A DNA stretch of 64,000 nt from DATJGS01 sp035494735 (GCA_035494735.1 DATJGS010000037.1:248001-312000); one strand, 5' to 3'; numbered from the stretch's first letter, positions 23,908 through 33,361 are shown. Notes: generated by a model not told the origin, from the sequence alone. Numbers and translations: made by a program.

Positions 23908-25284
23908 CTAGCGGACGGTCTGCACCACGCCGGCGGCACGCGCCAGATGGACGCGCGCCACGGCGGTGGCGAAGCGTGCGGCGATCTCCTCGTCGCGCGC
24001 CTGGATCAAGGACGACTGGGCGTTGATGACTTCGATGTTGCCGGCCACGCCGTTCACGAAGCGTTCGCGGGCCTGGGCCAGTTCCTGGTCGGCGAGCGTC
24101 AGGCGCTCGCGGGCCAGCGCGATCTGCTGGTGACCGGTGTCGAGGTCGAGCAGGGCGCCGCGCACGTCCGCGGCGATCTGGTCGCGCAGGTCGCGCGCGC
24201 GCACTTCCGACTCGCCGAGCAGCGCGGTCTGTTCCGAGATGCGCCCTTCGCGGCGCCCGCCGTCGAGCAGCGGCATCGTCAGCGCGACGCTCACCGTGCG
24301 GGTGTTGAGCGCGTCGGCGGCGTGCTCACCGCTCGCGCCCCAGTCGCCGGCGACGTCTAGGCGCGGCAGGCGCTCCGCGGAGATGGCGCCGCGCTCGGCG
24401 CGCGCCCGGCGCAGGCGGGCCTCCTCGGCCGACAGGTCCGGGCGATGCGCGACCGCGAACGCGACCGCGGCCTCGGGCTCGGCCGGGGCGCCGGACGCGC
24501 CGAGGCTCTCGCCCAGCGAATCCGCGAGCGCGAAGCGCGACGCCGGGTCCTGGCCGAGCGCGCGCGCCAGATCGATCTCGGCGCGATCCAGCGTGTTGAC
24601 GGCGGACAACGCCGCCACGCGCGAGGCCGCGAGCTGCGTGCGCGCACGGGTCACGTCGATGGCCGGCGCGACGCCGGCCTTCTGCTGCGACTCCGCGAGA
24701 CCCGCGAGCTGCTCGGCGATGTCCACGTCGGCGCGCCGCGCGTCGACGAGCGCTTCCGCGCGGGCCGCGCGCAGGTACGCGAGCGCGGCGTTCTCCGCGG
24801 ACGCTTCGCCGGTCGCGCCGCGGTCGCCGCGACTGGCCTCGACGCCGACCTGGCTGGCGTGCCAGTGCATCCAGTCGGAGGCCGAGAACACGGTCTGCGA
24901 AACTTTGACGCGCGCTTCGAAGTCCTGCACCGGACCCTGCAGATCGGCGAACCCGGGCTGCCCCGGGATCGACGGGAACGAGATGCCGAACGTCTTCAGA
25001 TTGAACGTGCGGTCGACGTCGCTGACCTCGCCCTTCAGCGACGGCAGCAGCGCGCCGCGCGACTGGTCGGCGCGCGCCGCGGACTCGCGCTGGCGCAGGT
25101 CGGCGAGCGTGACGGCCGGCGCGTGGCCGGAGGCCCGCGCGACCGCGTCGGCCAGCGTCAGCCGCTGGGCCGCGGCGGGAGCCGGTGACGCGCCCGGCGC
25201 GGCGTCGGCCGCGCGAACGGCGCGCGCGCCGGCCGCGAAAGCGAGCAGCGCGGCCAGGACGACGAGACGGCGTTTGTCAGGCAT
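23908..25284 (-). CDS. TolC-family outer-membrane efflux protein
   Basis: 458 residues with a signal peptide (LVVLAALLAFAAGARAVRA). Two repeats of long amphipathic helices with short strands, each half ending in a helix with SSLIQARDEEI-type or similar spacing, are diagnostic of the TolC/OEP fold. It forms the trimeric outer-membrane duct for the EmrA/EmrB-like pump encoded downstream. Its ATG overlaps the end of the tetR-like gene by 8 nt, so it is translationally coupled to its regulator. Confidence 0.92.
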   Translation of the reverse strand: MPDKRRLVVLAALLAFAAGARAVRAADAAPGASPAPAAAQRLTLADAVARASGHAPAVTLADLRQRESAARADQSRGALLPSLKGEVSDVDRTFNLKTFGISFPSIPGQPGFADLQGPVQDFEARVKVSQTVFSASDWMHWHASQVGVEASRGDRGATGEASAENAALAYLRAARAEALVDARRADVDIAEQLAGLAESQQKAGVAPAIDVTRARTQLAASRVAALSAVNTLDRAEIDLARALGQDPASRFALADSLGESLGASGAPAEPEAAVAFAVAHRPDLSAEEARLRRARAERGAISAERLPRLDVAGDWGASGEHAADALNTRTVSVALTMPLLDGGRREGRISEQTALLGESEVRARDLRDQIAADVRGALLDLDTGHQQIALARERLTLADQELAQARERFVNGVAGNIEVINAQSSLIQARDEEIAARFATAVARVHLARAAGVVQTVR

Positions 25285-26089
25285 TCGGCTTCTCCGTGTG
25301 CAGCTCGCGATCCGCGAGGACGCCGTTCAGCATGACGTCGAGGGCGGCCTCGAAGAACGCGGGCGCGTCCAGGACGCAGTTCTCGGACTTGATCAGGGAG
25401 TGCTTCCACACCGCCGCCAGGATGGCCGGGGCGCGCAGCACGCGCGCCACGTTCTCGACGTCCAGCGCGCGGAACTCGCCGCTCGCCACGCCGCGCTCGA
25501 GGATGCCGCGCATCAGACGATGCTTGCGGTCGACGACCTCGTCATGGAAGAAGCGCGCGACCTCGGGAAAGTTCGCGGACTCCGAGATCACGAGCTTGGC
25601 CAGACCCGACAGCGGCGAGTGGTACAGCGTGTCCATCCACTCGCGCATGAACTGGACGAGCAGATCGCGCGTGGTCCCCTGATGTGCGGCCACGAGCTGC
25701 TCGGCGTGCTCGAGGCGGGGCAGCACGTTCGCGCGCACGACGGCCTTGAACAGCGCCTCCTTGCTCTCGAAGTACAGGTACATCGTGCCCTTCGTCACGC
25801 CGGCCCGGCGCGCGACGTCCTCCAGCTTGGTCGCCGCGTAGCCCTTCTCCACGAACTGCTCGAGCGCGGCCGCCAGCAGCTCGCCGGGGCGCGCGTCCTT
25901 GCGCCGCTGCCAGCGCGGCGCGGCCGTGGGCGACGCGTGCTCGCGCACCGGCGCGACCACGTGCGTGACGCCCGCGCCGCTCGGGGGCTGCGGCGTGGCG
26001 CCCGCGCCGCGCGGCGGATGCGCGGCGGCGGCGGACATGGCGAGGCGACTGGAACGAGGGCCGGGGCGGGTGCGACGAGCCGACTTCAT
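25277..26089 (-). CDS. TetR/AcrR-family repressor of the efflux operon
   Basis: 270 residues. An unusual 65-residue basic, Pro/Ala-rich lead precedes the TetR HTH (about 70-115: KLEDVARRAGVTKGTMYLYFESKEALF). The remaining ligand domain is of AcrR type. ATG 26089 has GGAG at a good distance; a TTG at 26101 is the alternative. The gene leads the tetR-tolC-emrA-emrB operon, so it probably represses its own operon until a drug binds. The promoter and a candidate operator lie just upstream in locally A/T-rich DNA. Confidence 0.9.
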   Translation of the reverse strand: MKSARRTRPGPRSSRLAMSAAAAHPPRGAGATPQPPSGAGVTHVVAPVREHASPTAAPRWQRRKDARPGELLAAALEQFVEKGYAATKLEDVARRAGVTKGTMYLYFESKEALFKAVVRANVLPRLEHAEQLVAAHQGTTRDLLVQFMREWMDTLYHSPLSGLAKLVISESANFPEVARFFHDEVVDRKHRLMRGILERGVASGEFRALDVENVARVLRAPAILAAVWKHSLIKSENCVLDAPAFFEAALDVMLNGVLADRELHTEKPNA

Positions 26090-26139
26090 GGCGATCTCCA
26101 AGGGTTCCTGGCGGGGCGGCGTAACGAGACGTTGTGATG

Positions 26140-26153
26140 ACTGAACGGTCGGT
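26140..26153. promoter_or_regulatory. Candidate TetR-family operator
   Basis: ACTGA-ACGG-TCGGT is an inverted repeat with 4 of 5 arm positions symmetric, located directly downstream of the -10 of the tetR promoter. It is the only dyad of this kind in the intergenic region; the assignment is tentative. Confidence 0.35.
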
Positions 26154-26183
26154 AAGTTACATACTAAATAACTCCGCAGTCAA
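26154..26183 (-). promoter_or_regulatory. Promoter of the tetR-tolC-emrAB operon
   Basis: On the minus strand TTGACT (26183-26178) and TAACTT (26159-26154) are 18 bp apart within an A/T-rich island unusual for this window. Confidence 0.5.
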
Positions 26184-26335
26184 CAGGACTACCGGAGGCC
26201 GCGGGGCGCCAGCCCAACCCCGTGCCGCAGGTCCGGATGGCGGATTCGCCCGGGAACGGGCGCAGGTCGCGACCGCCGCCGGCGCCCGGGTCGACGAGCG
26301 CGCAGCGTGCCCGCGGGCGGGCCGGGTTGCCGCGT

Positions 26336-26364
26336 TTGCCCCCGGGCGCGGCACTGCCTAGACT
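26336..26364 (+). promoter_or_regulatory. Promoter of the tldD-tldE operon
   Basis: TTGCCC (26336-26341) and TAGACT (26359-26364) are separated by 17 bp, a match to the TTGC/TAGACT style seen elsewhere in the window. Confidence 0.55.
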
Positions 26365-26430
26365 GCCGGCCGCGTGCGTCCCGAAGCGTCCATTCGCGAC
26401 CTTCGCACCCTCCCTCTCCCGAAAGAGACC

Positions 26431-27867
26431 ATGTCGCGTTCCGCGCCCACCCCGGATGTCTCGCGCTTCCTGCCGCCCGAGCTCGCGTCCCAGGTTCTCG
26501 AGCTGGCGCGCGGCCGCGGCGCCGATTTCGCCGAGCTGTACGCCGAATACACGGTGCACACCGCGTTCGGACTCGACGAGGGGCGCCTGAAGACCGCGAG
26601 CCACTCGGTGCTGCAGGGCGTCGGCGTGCGCGCCATCGCCGGGGAGCAGACCGGCTACGCGTACGCGGACGGCTTCGCGCCCGACGACCTGCGCGAGGCC
26701 GCGCGCGTCGCCGCCGGCATCGCGCGCGCCGGCCCCTCCGCGCGGGCCGTCGTGCCGTTTCGCGTGGTCGAGGCGCGGGCCCCGTTCACGCTCGAGCATC
26801 CGGCGCCGCTCGCGCTCGACGCGCCGGCGCGCATCGCACTGCTGCGGCGCGCCGACGACGCGGCGCGCAGCCGCGACGGCCGCGTGCACGAGGTCTCGGC
26901 CACGTTCGCCGACTCGTCCAAGTCGCTGCTCGTCGCGAACAGCGACGGGGTGTGGGTCGAGGACCGGCAGTATCTGTCGCGCCTCACCGTGACCGCGCTC
27001 GCGCTGGAAGGCGAGCTGCGCCAGGAGGGCTTCGCCTCGGGCGGCGGACGCGTCGAGGCCGATTACTTCGAGCTGGCGCGCTCGCCCGAGACGATCGCCG
27101 GCGAGGCGGCGGGCACCGCGCTCACGCTGCTCGGCGCGAAGGAACCCGAGGCCGGCGCGTATCCGGTCGTCGTCGGGCCGGGCTGGGGCGGCGTGATGGT
27201 GCACGAGTGCTTCGGGCACAGCATGGAAGGCGACTCCATCCGCAAGAAGGCCTCGATTCGCGCGACGCAGCGCGGCCAGCAGGTCGCGTCCAAAGGCGTG
27301 ACGATCGTGGACAGCGGCGTCGTTCCGTACAGCCGCGGCTCGTTCCGCGTGGACGACGAGGGCACGCCGGCGCAGCGTACGGTGCTCGTCGAAGACGGCG
27401 TGCTCGTCGGCTACATGTGGGACCTGCTGAACGCGCGCCTCGCCGGCGAGCGGCCGACCGGCAACGGCCGGCGCTCCTCGTACCGCGAGTATCCGCTGTG
27501 CCGCATGACGAACACGTTCATCGAGTCCGGGCCGACCGCGCCCGACGACCTGATCGGCTCGGTCAAGCGCGGGCTGTACTGCAAGAACCTGGGCGGCGGC
27601 TCGGTGAATCCGGCGGACGGCAATTTTTCGTTCCAGGTCACCGAGGCGTGGCAGATCGAGAACGGACGCCTCACCCATCCGGTGCGCAACGCGACGCTCA
27701 CCGGGAACGGCAACGACGCCATGCTCAAGATCGACGGCGTCGCGTCCGACCTGAGGATCGACGGCACGACCGGCTCGTGCGGCAAGAACGGCCAGTGGAC
27801 GCCGTGCGGCGTCGGCCAGCCCACGGTGCGTTTCACCGAGATCACCGTGGGAGGAACGCAGGCGTGA
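26431..27867 (+). CDS. tldD: Metalloprotease TldD
   Basis: 478 residues, the normal length for TldD. The zinc-binding HExxxH motif appears as HECFGH (His258, Glu259, His263) followed by SMEGDS. Together with TldE it forms a heterodimeric protease that degrades unfolded peptides and matures small ribosomal peptides. The ATG at 26431 gives the standard TldD N-terminus; GAAAGAG upstream is a modest ribosome-binding site. The GTG at 26374 would add residues unlike the family. The stop overlaps the GTG of tldE (GTGA). Confidence 0.93.
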   Translation: MSRSAPTPDVSRFLPPELASQVLELARGRGADFAELYAEYTVHTAFGLDEGRLKTASHSVLQGVGVRAIAGEQTGYAYADGFAPDDLREAARVAAGIARAGPSARAVVPFRVVEARAPFTLEHPAPLALDAPARIALLRRADDAARSRDGRVHEVSATFADSSKSLLVANSDGVWVEDRQYLSRLTVTALALEGELRQEGFASGGGRVEADYFELARSPETIAGEAAGTALTLLGAKEPEAGAYPVVVGPGWGGVMVHECFGHSMEGDSIRKKASIRATQRGQQVASKGVTIVDSGVVPYSRGSFRVDDEGTPAQRTVLVEDGVLVGYMWDLLNARLAGERPTGNGRRSSYREYPLCRMTNTFIESGPTAPDDLIGSVKRGLYCKNLGGGSVNPADGNFSFQVTEAWQIENGRLTHPVRNATLTGNGNDAMLKIDGVASDLRIDGTTGSCGKNGQWTPCGVGQPTVRFTEITVGGTQA

Positions 27868-29264
27868 GCGCGCGCGACGCGGAGCCCGACGCGACGCGGC
27901 GGGAGAGCGCGGCGCTGGAAGCCATCGGACGCCGGGCGGTCGAGAGCGCCCGTGCCGCCGGCGCGGCCAGCGCCGAGGCGTGCGTCGAGGGCAATCGCGC
28001 GTTCACCGTGACCGCGAACGACGGCGCCATCGAGACGTTGAAGCACAGCGCGACGCGCGGGCTCGGGCTGCGCGTGTGGGTCGACGACCGCGTGGGCTTC
28101 GTGTCCACGACCGATCTCTCGCCGGACGCGCTCGACGAGGCCGCGCGCCAGGCCGTGGCCCTGGCCCGCCTCGCGACGCCCGATCCGTGCAACGGCGCGC
28201 CCACGCCGGCCGAGGCCGGCGACGCGTCGGACGACGATCTCGCGCTGTTCGACCCCGACGTCCCGGCGATCGAGGCCGACGAGCAGATCGAATGGGCGCT
28301 GGAGCTCGAGCGGCTGGTGCTGGCCGCGGATCGGCGCGTCACGCGCACCGAGCGCAGCAGCGTCGCGCGCCGCGACGGCGTGTGCGCGATCGTGAACTCG
28401 CACGGCGTGGCGCGACGCTGGGGCGGCACGTCGTTGTCCCTGTCCGTGATCGCGCTCGCCGACGATCGCGACGGCCGCCAGCAGACCGGGTATTTCGCCA
28501 GCTCGCAGCGCGCGCGTCACGCCGTCCCCACGCTGGAGTTCGTCGCCGCCGAGGCCGCGCGCCGCGCGGTGGAGCGCATCGGCGCCCGCCCGGTTCCGAC
28601 CGCGCGCGTGCCGGTCGTCCTGCACCCGGACGTCGCCGCGGCGTGGATCGCCGAGATGCACGAGGCATTCAGCGGCGAGTCCGTCCTCAAGCGCTCGTCG
28701 TGGCTCAGCGGGAAGCTGGACGAGACGATCGCCTCGCCGCTCGTGACGCTCGTCGACGACGGCCGCATGAAGGGCGGCGCCGGAACGGACCCGTTCGACG
28801 GCGAGGGCGTGGCCACGCGGCGCAACGTGCTCGTTGATCGCGGGCGCTGCGCGATGTTCGAGTACGATCACTACCACGCTCGGCGCGCCGGCCGGGCCTC
28901 GACCGGGAACGCGGTGCGCTCGTACGCGTCGCAGCCCAGCATCGGCTTCTCGAACCTGTACCTCGAAGCCGGCGCCGAGACGCCGGAGGCGATCCTGAAG
29001 AAAGTGGATCGCGGGTTCTACATGGACGATCAGGGTTCCTACGGATTCAACTCGGTCACCGGCGACTACTCGTACCAGGCGCAGGGCTACTGGATCGAAG
29101 GCGGCGAGAAGCGCTTCCCGGTCGACGGCGTGACCGTCGCCGGCAACTCGCTCGACATGCTGCGCCAGGTGGTCGCGATCGGGAACGACCTGCGCTTCGA
29201 CGGCTCGGTCGCGGCGCCGACCGTGCTGATCGCCGAGATGACCGTGAGCGGCTCGGGCGCCTGA
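27864..29264 (+). CDS. tldE: Metalloprotease subunit TldE/PmbA
   Basis: 466 residues. TldE is the non-zinc partner of TldD and shares its fold but lacks HExxxH, as seen here. The family pattern is clear: an N-terminal region around ETLKHSATRGLGLRVW, a middle GESVLKRSSWLSGKLDE and the C-terminal FDGEGVATRRNVLVDRG and GSYGFNSVTGDYSYQAQGYWIE. The GTG start overlaps the tldD stop, ensuring paired synthesis. No precursor-peptide gene of a modified-peptide pathway is visible nearby, so a general proteolytic role is more likely. Confidence 0.93.
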   Translation: MSARDAEPDATRRESAALEAIGRRAVESARAAGAASAEACVEGNRAFTVTANDGAIETLKHSATRGLGLRVWVDDRVGFVSTTDLSPDALDEAARQAVALARLATPDPCNGAPTPAEAGDASDDDLALFDPDVPAIEADEQIEWALELERLVLAADRRVTRTERSSVARRDGVCAIVNSHGVARRWGGTSLSLSVIALADDRDGRQQTGYFASSQRARHAVPTLEFVAAEAARRAVERIGARPVPTARVPVVLHPDVAAAWIAEMHEAFSGESVLKRSSWLSGKLDETIASPLVTLVDDGRMKGGAGTDPFDGEGVATRRNVLVDRGRCAMFEYDHYHARRAGRASTGNAVRSYASQPSIGFSNLYLEAGAETPEAILKKVDRGFYMDDQGSYGFNSVTGDYSYQAQGYWIEGGEKRFPVDGVTVAGNSLDMLRQVVAIGNDLRFDGSVAAPTVLIAEMTVSGSGA

Positions 29265-29343
29265 CGCGGCGCGCGCGAGGGCACGCGAGGTCGCGTGCAT
29301 GGCGATGTCCGCCGTGCCGCGCCCGACGCGGCGCGCCGCGCGG

Positions 29344-30483
29344 TTACGTGTTGTGAAACGTGGCGACGAGCGCGACGCCGCGGCGCACCGAGTGCTCGGG
29401 CCGGCGCGCGTGGCCGAGGCGCACCAGCAGCAGCGGATCGCTGCCGCCGGCGCCGAAGCGATGGGCCAGCGCGACGCGCGTCGGGCTCAGTTCGATCGGC
29501 GCGTGCACCGGCTGGTGCGCGATCCCGAGCTGCGTCGCCTTGAGCGCGAAGCGCTGGTACACCTGCCCGGCCATGAGCCACGTCGCCGGGCCGCGCCGCG
29601 CGCTGGTCAGGAGCGCGAGCCCGCCGGACGAACGCACGCCGTCGCGCGCCTGGCGCGACGCGCTCTCGACGCCGAAGCGATGGAACCAGCTCGAGGGATC
29701 GAACGAATGGCCGGGCATCCAGTGCGCGAGCCCGCCGTATTCCATGGCGTCGCTCGTCACGCCGTCGCCGCGGCGCCGCGCCTCGCGATCGCTGAAGCGC
29801 ATCCACGCGTAGTGCTCGGCCTCGACGCGCGGATCGCGCGCCTGGGTGCGCGTCGCCTCGAACGCGACGTCGGCCACGTCGCGCAGCGCCTCGCGGTCGT
29901 CCAGCCAGAACAGCCCGAAGTCGTCCATGGCCTGCGCCATGAGCTGCGCGCGGTTCTGCGGAAAGATGGCGCGGCCGTCGTACTCGTTGCGATTCGTGCG
30001 CCGCGCCGGGATCGTCGCGAACAGCGCGCGGTCGCGGGGCGCGTCACCTTCGGTCCACGACACCTCGGCGACGATGCCGCGCGCGCCGTCGTCGGGCAGA
30101 TAGGTCACGTTCGGGCGCAGGCCGTAGGCGCGAGCCGCCACGAGCATGTTCTCGAGCGCGGCTCCCAGCGCGATCATCATCGATCGCCGCTCCGGATCGG
30201 CCGCGGGCAGGGCGCGCGTCGGATCGGCGAGCAGGCGGATGGAGTTGCCGTCGGCCTCGAAGCGCCACGGCTGGGTGTTCCAGTGGCTGGGCGCCAGCAC
30301 CGCGGCGCCGATGAGCGCGCGCGCCAGATCGGGCGCGTTCGCCGGCATCGCATCCGGAAGCTCCCAGGGCTGGAGCCGGGGCGGCGCGTCACTCGCGAGC
30401 CGGCGGGCGTGAGCGAGGGCGGGGCGGAGCGTGGCGTAGGCCGCGGCCGCGCCCATCAGCACCAGGAAGTGCCTGCGTTCCAT
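29344..30483 (-). CDS. Acg-family FMN-binding nitroreductase-like protein
   Basis: 379 residues with a Tat-like N-terminus (MERRHFLVLMGAAAAYA). The nitroreductase fold appears twice: APSHWNTQPWRF (flavin/nucleotide site) near residue 60, and later the weaker GGLALLTSARRGPATWLMAGQVYQRF half. This duplicated form belongs to the Acg/Rv2032 group, thought to bind but sequester FMN or to act under hypoxia. ATG 30483 is preferred because it begins the twin-Arg signal; the frame is open to 30579. It converges on the tldE gene. Confidence 0.8.
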   Translation of the reverse strand: MERRHFLVLMGAAAAYATLRPALAHARRLASDAPPRLQPWELPDAMPANAPDLARALIGAAVLAPSHWNTQPWRFEADGNSIRLLADPTRALPAADPERRSMMIALGAALENMLVAARAYGLRPNVTYLPDDGARGIVAEVSWTEGDAPRDRALFATIPARRTNRNEYDGRAIFPQNRAQLMAQAMDDFGLFWLDDREALRDVADVAFEATRTQARDPRVEAEHYAWMRFSDREARRRGDGVTSDAMEYGGLAHWMPGHSFDPSSWFHRFGVESASRQARDGVRSSGGLALLTSARRGPATWLMAGQVYQRFALKATQLGIAHQPVHAPIELSPTRVALAHRFGAGGSDPLLLVRLGHARRPEHSVRRGVALVATFHNT

Positions 30484-30612
30484 GCGCGCGGCGTCCGCCT
30501 CGAGCGGGGGCGATGCGTGTCGCCTCCGTGGAGAGTCCATAGGGCCGAGACACTGGGACCTGGGCGCCGTTCCCGTCAACGGCCGTTCCTCAACCGATTC
30601 CCGCCGCTCGGG

Positions 30613-30642
30613 TTGCGGCCGCCGGTCGCGCCTCGCTAGGGT
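30613..30642 (+). promoter_or_regulatory. Promoter of the Mut7-C RNase gene
   Basis: TTGCGG (30613-30618) and TAGGGT (30637-30642) are 18 bp apart. The -10 ends 7 nt before the GTG at 30650, which implies a leaderless transcript. Confidence 0.55.
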
Positions 30643-30649
30643 GCCCGTC

Positions 30650-31123
30650 GTGCCTCCCGACCGCTTCGTGACCGATGCGTCGCTCGAGCCGCTCGCCCAC
30701 GATCTGCGCTTCCTCGGCTACGACGTCGCGCTGCACCGCGGCGCGCGGCTCGAGGAGCTGTGCGAGGTCGCGCGGCGCGACGCGCGCATCGTGCTGACCC
30801 GGAGCGTGCGCCGGCCGCGGCGCTTCGCCGACGTCCGTGTCGTCACCGTGCACGCGGATCGCGCGCGCGCATTGCGCGAAGTCGCGAACGCGTACGCGCC
30901 CTCCGGCCCGCCGTTCGGACGCTGCGCCGAGTGCAACACCGCGCTCGCGCGCCGCCTCGCGTTCGAAGCCGGAAGCGAGGTGCCGCCGGGCGCGCGGCGC
31001 GGCGCGGAGCATCTTCACTACTGTCCGGGATGCGGGCGCTGGTACTGGGAGGGCTCGCACGTGGCGCGCATCCGCGAACGGCTTGCGGCCACGCTCGGTC
31101 GCCCTCTGCCGTCCGCGGAGTGA
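30650..31123 (+). CDS. Mut7-C RNase-domain protein with zinc ribbon
   Basis: 157 residues. The N-terminal PIN-like Mut7-C domain has the conserved Asp-containing start (RFVTDASLEPLAHDLRFLGYDV), the DARIVLTRS stretch and the VVTVHAD strand. A C-terminal zinc ribbon uses CAEC and CPGC (GRCAECNTAL, YCPGCGRWYWEGSH). The family is predicted to be a single-strand RNase; its cellular role is unknown. GTG 30650 is selected because a -10 box sits 7 nt upstream; GTG 30641 overlaps that box and the frame extends much further without support. Confidence 0.85.
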   Translation: MPPDRFVTDASLEPLAHDLRFLGYDVALHRGARLEELCEVARRDARIVLTRSVRRPRRFADVRVVTVHADRARALREVANAYAPSGPPFGRCAECNTALARRLAFEAGSEVPPGARRGAEHLHYCPGCGRWYWEGSHVARIRERLAATLGRPLPSAE

Positions 31124-31423
31124 ACCGCACGGGCCGGCGAATCGATCGGCCCCGGGTTGCGCCGCCCCCGCCCGCCGGGGCATGATGGCCACGCGAGGTT
31201 CAGGCGCTCGCACCCGGGGCCCGGAGAGATTCGTGGGGAGCGGTTCCGAAGTGCGTCGCATGGCTCGCGTTTCGCGAACCGCCGGACGATGCCGAGCGAC
31301 CTTCTCGGCGTCCCCGGCGGTTTCGTTTGCGGCCAACCGGCCGGGAGCCCGGTGCTACACTTTCGCCCGCGTCGCTTCCCGGCGCGTCGCCCCCGCCCGG
31401 CGTCCCGGCCCACTTCGAGGCGC
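31124..31423. other. Intergenic region, no gene
   Basis: About 300 nt without a supported gene. It holds a short GGGCCG/CGGCCC stem (31131-31152) just after the Mut7-C gene and a TACACT -10-like box (31356-31361), about 62 nt before the GT2 gene, without a clear -35. Confidence 0.45.
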
Positions 31424-32281
31424 ATGGATCTCTCCATCGTTCTGATCAACTACCGCTCGCGCGATCCGCTGTTGGCGTGCCTAGCCGCGTTGCCGGCGGG
31501 CGTCGGGGCGCTGGCCACGGAAACCCTGGTGATCGACAACGCGTCGGGAGACGGCAGCGCCGAGGCCGCCGTCGCGGCGCATCCCGGCGTGCGCCTGATC
31601 GCGAATCGGGAGAACGTGGGCTACGCGCGCGCCGTCAATCAGGGCGTGGCCGCGACCGGCGGCTCGTTCGTGCTCGTGATGAATCCCGACTGCGAAGCGC
31701 GGCCGGGCGCCGTCGAGCGCCTCGTCGAGCACCTGCGCGCCCGCCCGCGCACGGCGCTGGCCGGTCCGCGCATCCTGAATCCCGACGGCAGCCTCGAATA
31801 CTCGGCGCGCGGCTTCCCCGACGCGCTCACGTTCCTGTTCAATCGCTATTCGCTGTTCAGCCGGCTGTTCCCGAACAATCCTTACTCGCGGCGCTATCTC
31901 ATGAGCGACTGGGATCACGCGTCGACGCGCGGCGTCGACTGGCTGTCCGGCGCGTGTCTCGTGGCGCGGCGCGCGGCCATCGACGAGGTCGGCGGCATGG
32001 ACGAGGCGTTCTTCATGTTCAACGAGGACGTGGACTGGTGCCGGCGCATGCACGGCGCGGGCTGGGGCGTGGACTACGTCCATGACGCCGTGGTCGTGCA
32101 CCACATCGGCGCGAGCCGCAAACGCACGGCGAACCGCGTGATCCTCGAGCGGCACCGCGGCATGATCCACTACTTCCGCAAGCACCATCCGGCGAATCCG
32201 CTCGTCGAGGCCCTGGCCGCCGCGGCGATCATGGCGCGCGCCTGGCTGATGGTCGCGGCGAACGCGTTCAAGGCGCGCTGA
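31424..32281 (+). CDS. Family 2 glycosyltransferase
   Basis: 285 residues. The GT-A fold starts with SIVLINYRSRD, has the DNASGDGS nucleotide-sugar motif, the DXD-equivalent MNPDCE (Asp in VLVMNPDCEA) and the later acceptor-side EDVDWCRRMHGAGW. It resembles rhamnosyl- or glucosyltransferases of O-antigen and capsule assembly, with a membrane-associating C-terminus. The next gene, only 2 nt downstream, is a polyprenyl-phosphate sugar-1-phosphate transferase, so the two likely build a lipid-linked polysaccharide on the inner face of the membrane. Confidence 0.9.
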   Translation: MDLSIVLINYRSRDPLLACLAALPAGVGALATETLVIDNASGDGSAEAAVAAHPGVRLIANRENVGYARAVNQGVAATGGSFVLVMNPDCEARPGAVERLVEHLRARPRTALAGPRILNPDGSLEYSARGFPDALTFLFNRYSLFSRLFPNNPYSRRYLMSDWDHASTRGVDWLSGACLVARRAAIDEVGGMDEAFFMFNEDVDWCRRMHGAGWGVDYVHDAVVVHHIGASRKRTANRVILERHRGMIHYFRKHHPANPLVEALAAAAIMARAWLMVAANAFKAR

Positions 32282-32283
32282 CC

Positions 32284-33360
32284 GTGCCCTATTCGCTCGG
32301 ACTCGCGCTCGCCGCCTGCGCCGTGGCGCTGTTCGCCGCGCCGTTCGCCATGCGCGCGGCGCGCGCGCTCGGCGCGCTCGATCAGCCGGGCGCGCGCCGC
32401 GTGCACGCCGAGCCCGTGCCGCGCCTGGGCGGACTGGCGATGGCGCTCGGCGTGCTCGGCGTGGCGTGGCTGGCGCGCGCGCTACCCGGCCCCGCGCGCG
32501 AGCTGGATCCGAGGCCGCTTCTCGGACTCACCGTCGCGGCGTTGCCCATCCTCGGCCTCGGCATGGCCGACGACGTGCACGGCGTGCGCCCGCTCGTCAA
32601 GATCCTGTTCCAGGCGCTGGCCGGCGTCGTGCTCGTCGCGTTCGGCTACGGCGTGCCCGAGATCACGAATCCGTTCGGCGCGCCGCTCCATGCCTCGGCG
32701 CTGAGCGCGCCGCTCACCGTGCTGTGGGTGGTGATCGTGACGAACGCCATCAACCTGATCGACGGGCTGGACGGCCTGGCCGCCGGCGTCGTGACGATCG
32801 CGGCCGCGACGCTGTGGTGGGTCGGCCGGATGCACGGCGACTTCTACGTGATGTTCCTGGCCGCGCTCCTGATCGGCGCGACGCTCGGCTTCCTGCGCTG
32901 GAATTTCCCGCCGGCCCGCCTGTTCATGGGCGACACCGGCAGCCATTTCCTGGGGCTCGTGCTGGCCGCCGCTTCGCTGCTCGAGAATCGCAAGGGCACG
33001 ACCACGGTGACGCTGCTGTTTCCGCTCGTGGCGATGGGGCTGCCGATCGCGGACAGCGTGCTCGCGTTCGGCCGCCGGCTGCTGGCTGGACAGCCCGTGT
33101 TCCGCGCCGACTCCGAGCACATCCATCACCGCCTGCTGCGCCTCGGACTGTCGCCGCGCGGCACGTTGTTCGCGCTGTGGGGGCTGTGCGCGGCGCTCGG
33201 CGCGCTCGCCGTGCTGCTGGCCCGGCTGCCGCGCGAGCAGGCCGGGCTCTACGCCGGCGCGCTGGCCGCGGCATTGCTGCTCGCGTTCGAAGTGCTCGAC
33301 TGGATCGGCGAGCGGCGCGAGGCCGAGCGCCGCGCCGGCTCGGAATCCGCGAAGCGCTAG
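32284..33360 (+). CDS. wecA: Polyprenyl-phosphate GlcNAc-1-phosphate transferase (WecA/MraY family)
   Basis: 358 residues with about ten membrane helices. Family motifs: GMADDVHG with the Asp pair, NAINLIDGLDGLAAG, FMGDTGSHFLG and the late HIHHRLL loop typical of WecA/TagO. It transfers a sugar-1-phosphate from a UDP-sugar to undecaprenyl phosphate and so starts O-antigen, teichoic-acid-like or exopolysaccharide chains. A GTG start lies 2 nt after the GT2 stop. Which sugar is used cannot be read from sequence. Confidence 0.88.
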   Translation: MPYSLGLALAACAVALFAAPFAMRAARALGALDQPGARRVHAEPVPRLGGLAMALGVLGVAWLARALPGPARELDPRPLLGLTVAALPILGLGMADDVHGVRPLVKILFQALAGVVLVAFGYGVPEITNPFGAPLHASALSAPLTVLWVVIVTNAINLIDGLDGLAAGVVTIAAATLWWVGRMHGDFYVMFLAALLIGATLGFLRWNFPPARLFMGDTGSHFLGLVLAAASLLENRKGTTTVTLLFPLVAMGLPIADSVLAFGRRLLAGQPVFRADSEHIHHRLLRLGLSPRGTLFALWGLCAALGALAVLLARLPREQAGLYAGALAAALLLAFEVLDWIGERREAERRAGSESAKR

Positions 33361-33361
33361 C

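Noticed and set aside
26431..29264. TldD/TldE as part of a modified-peptide (microcin-like) biosynthesis cluster
   Set aside because: No precursor peptide, modification enzyme or dedicated exporter is next to them; the neighbours are unrelated.
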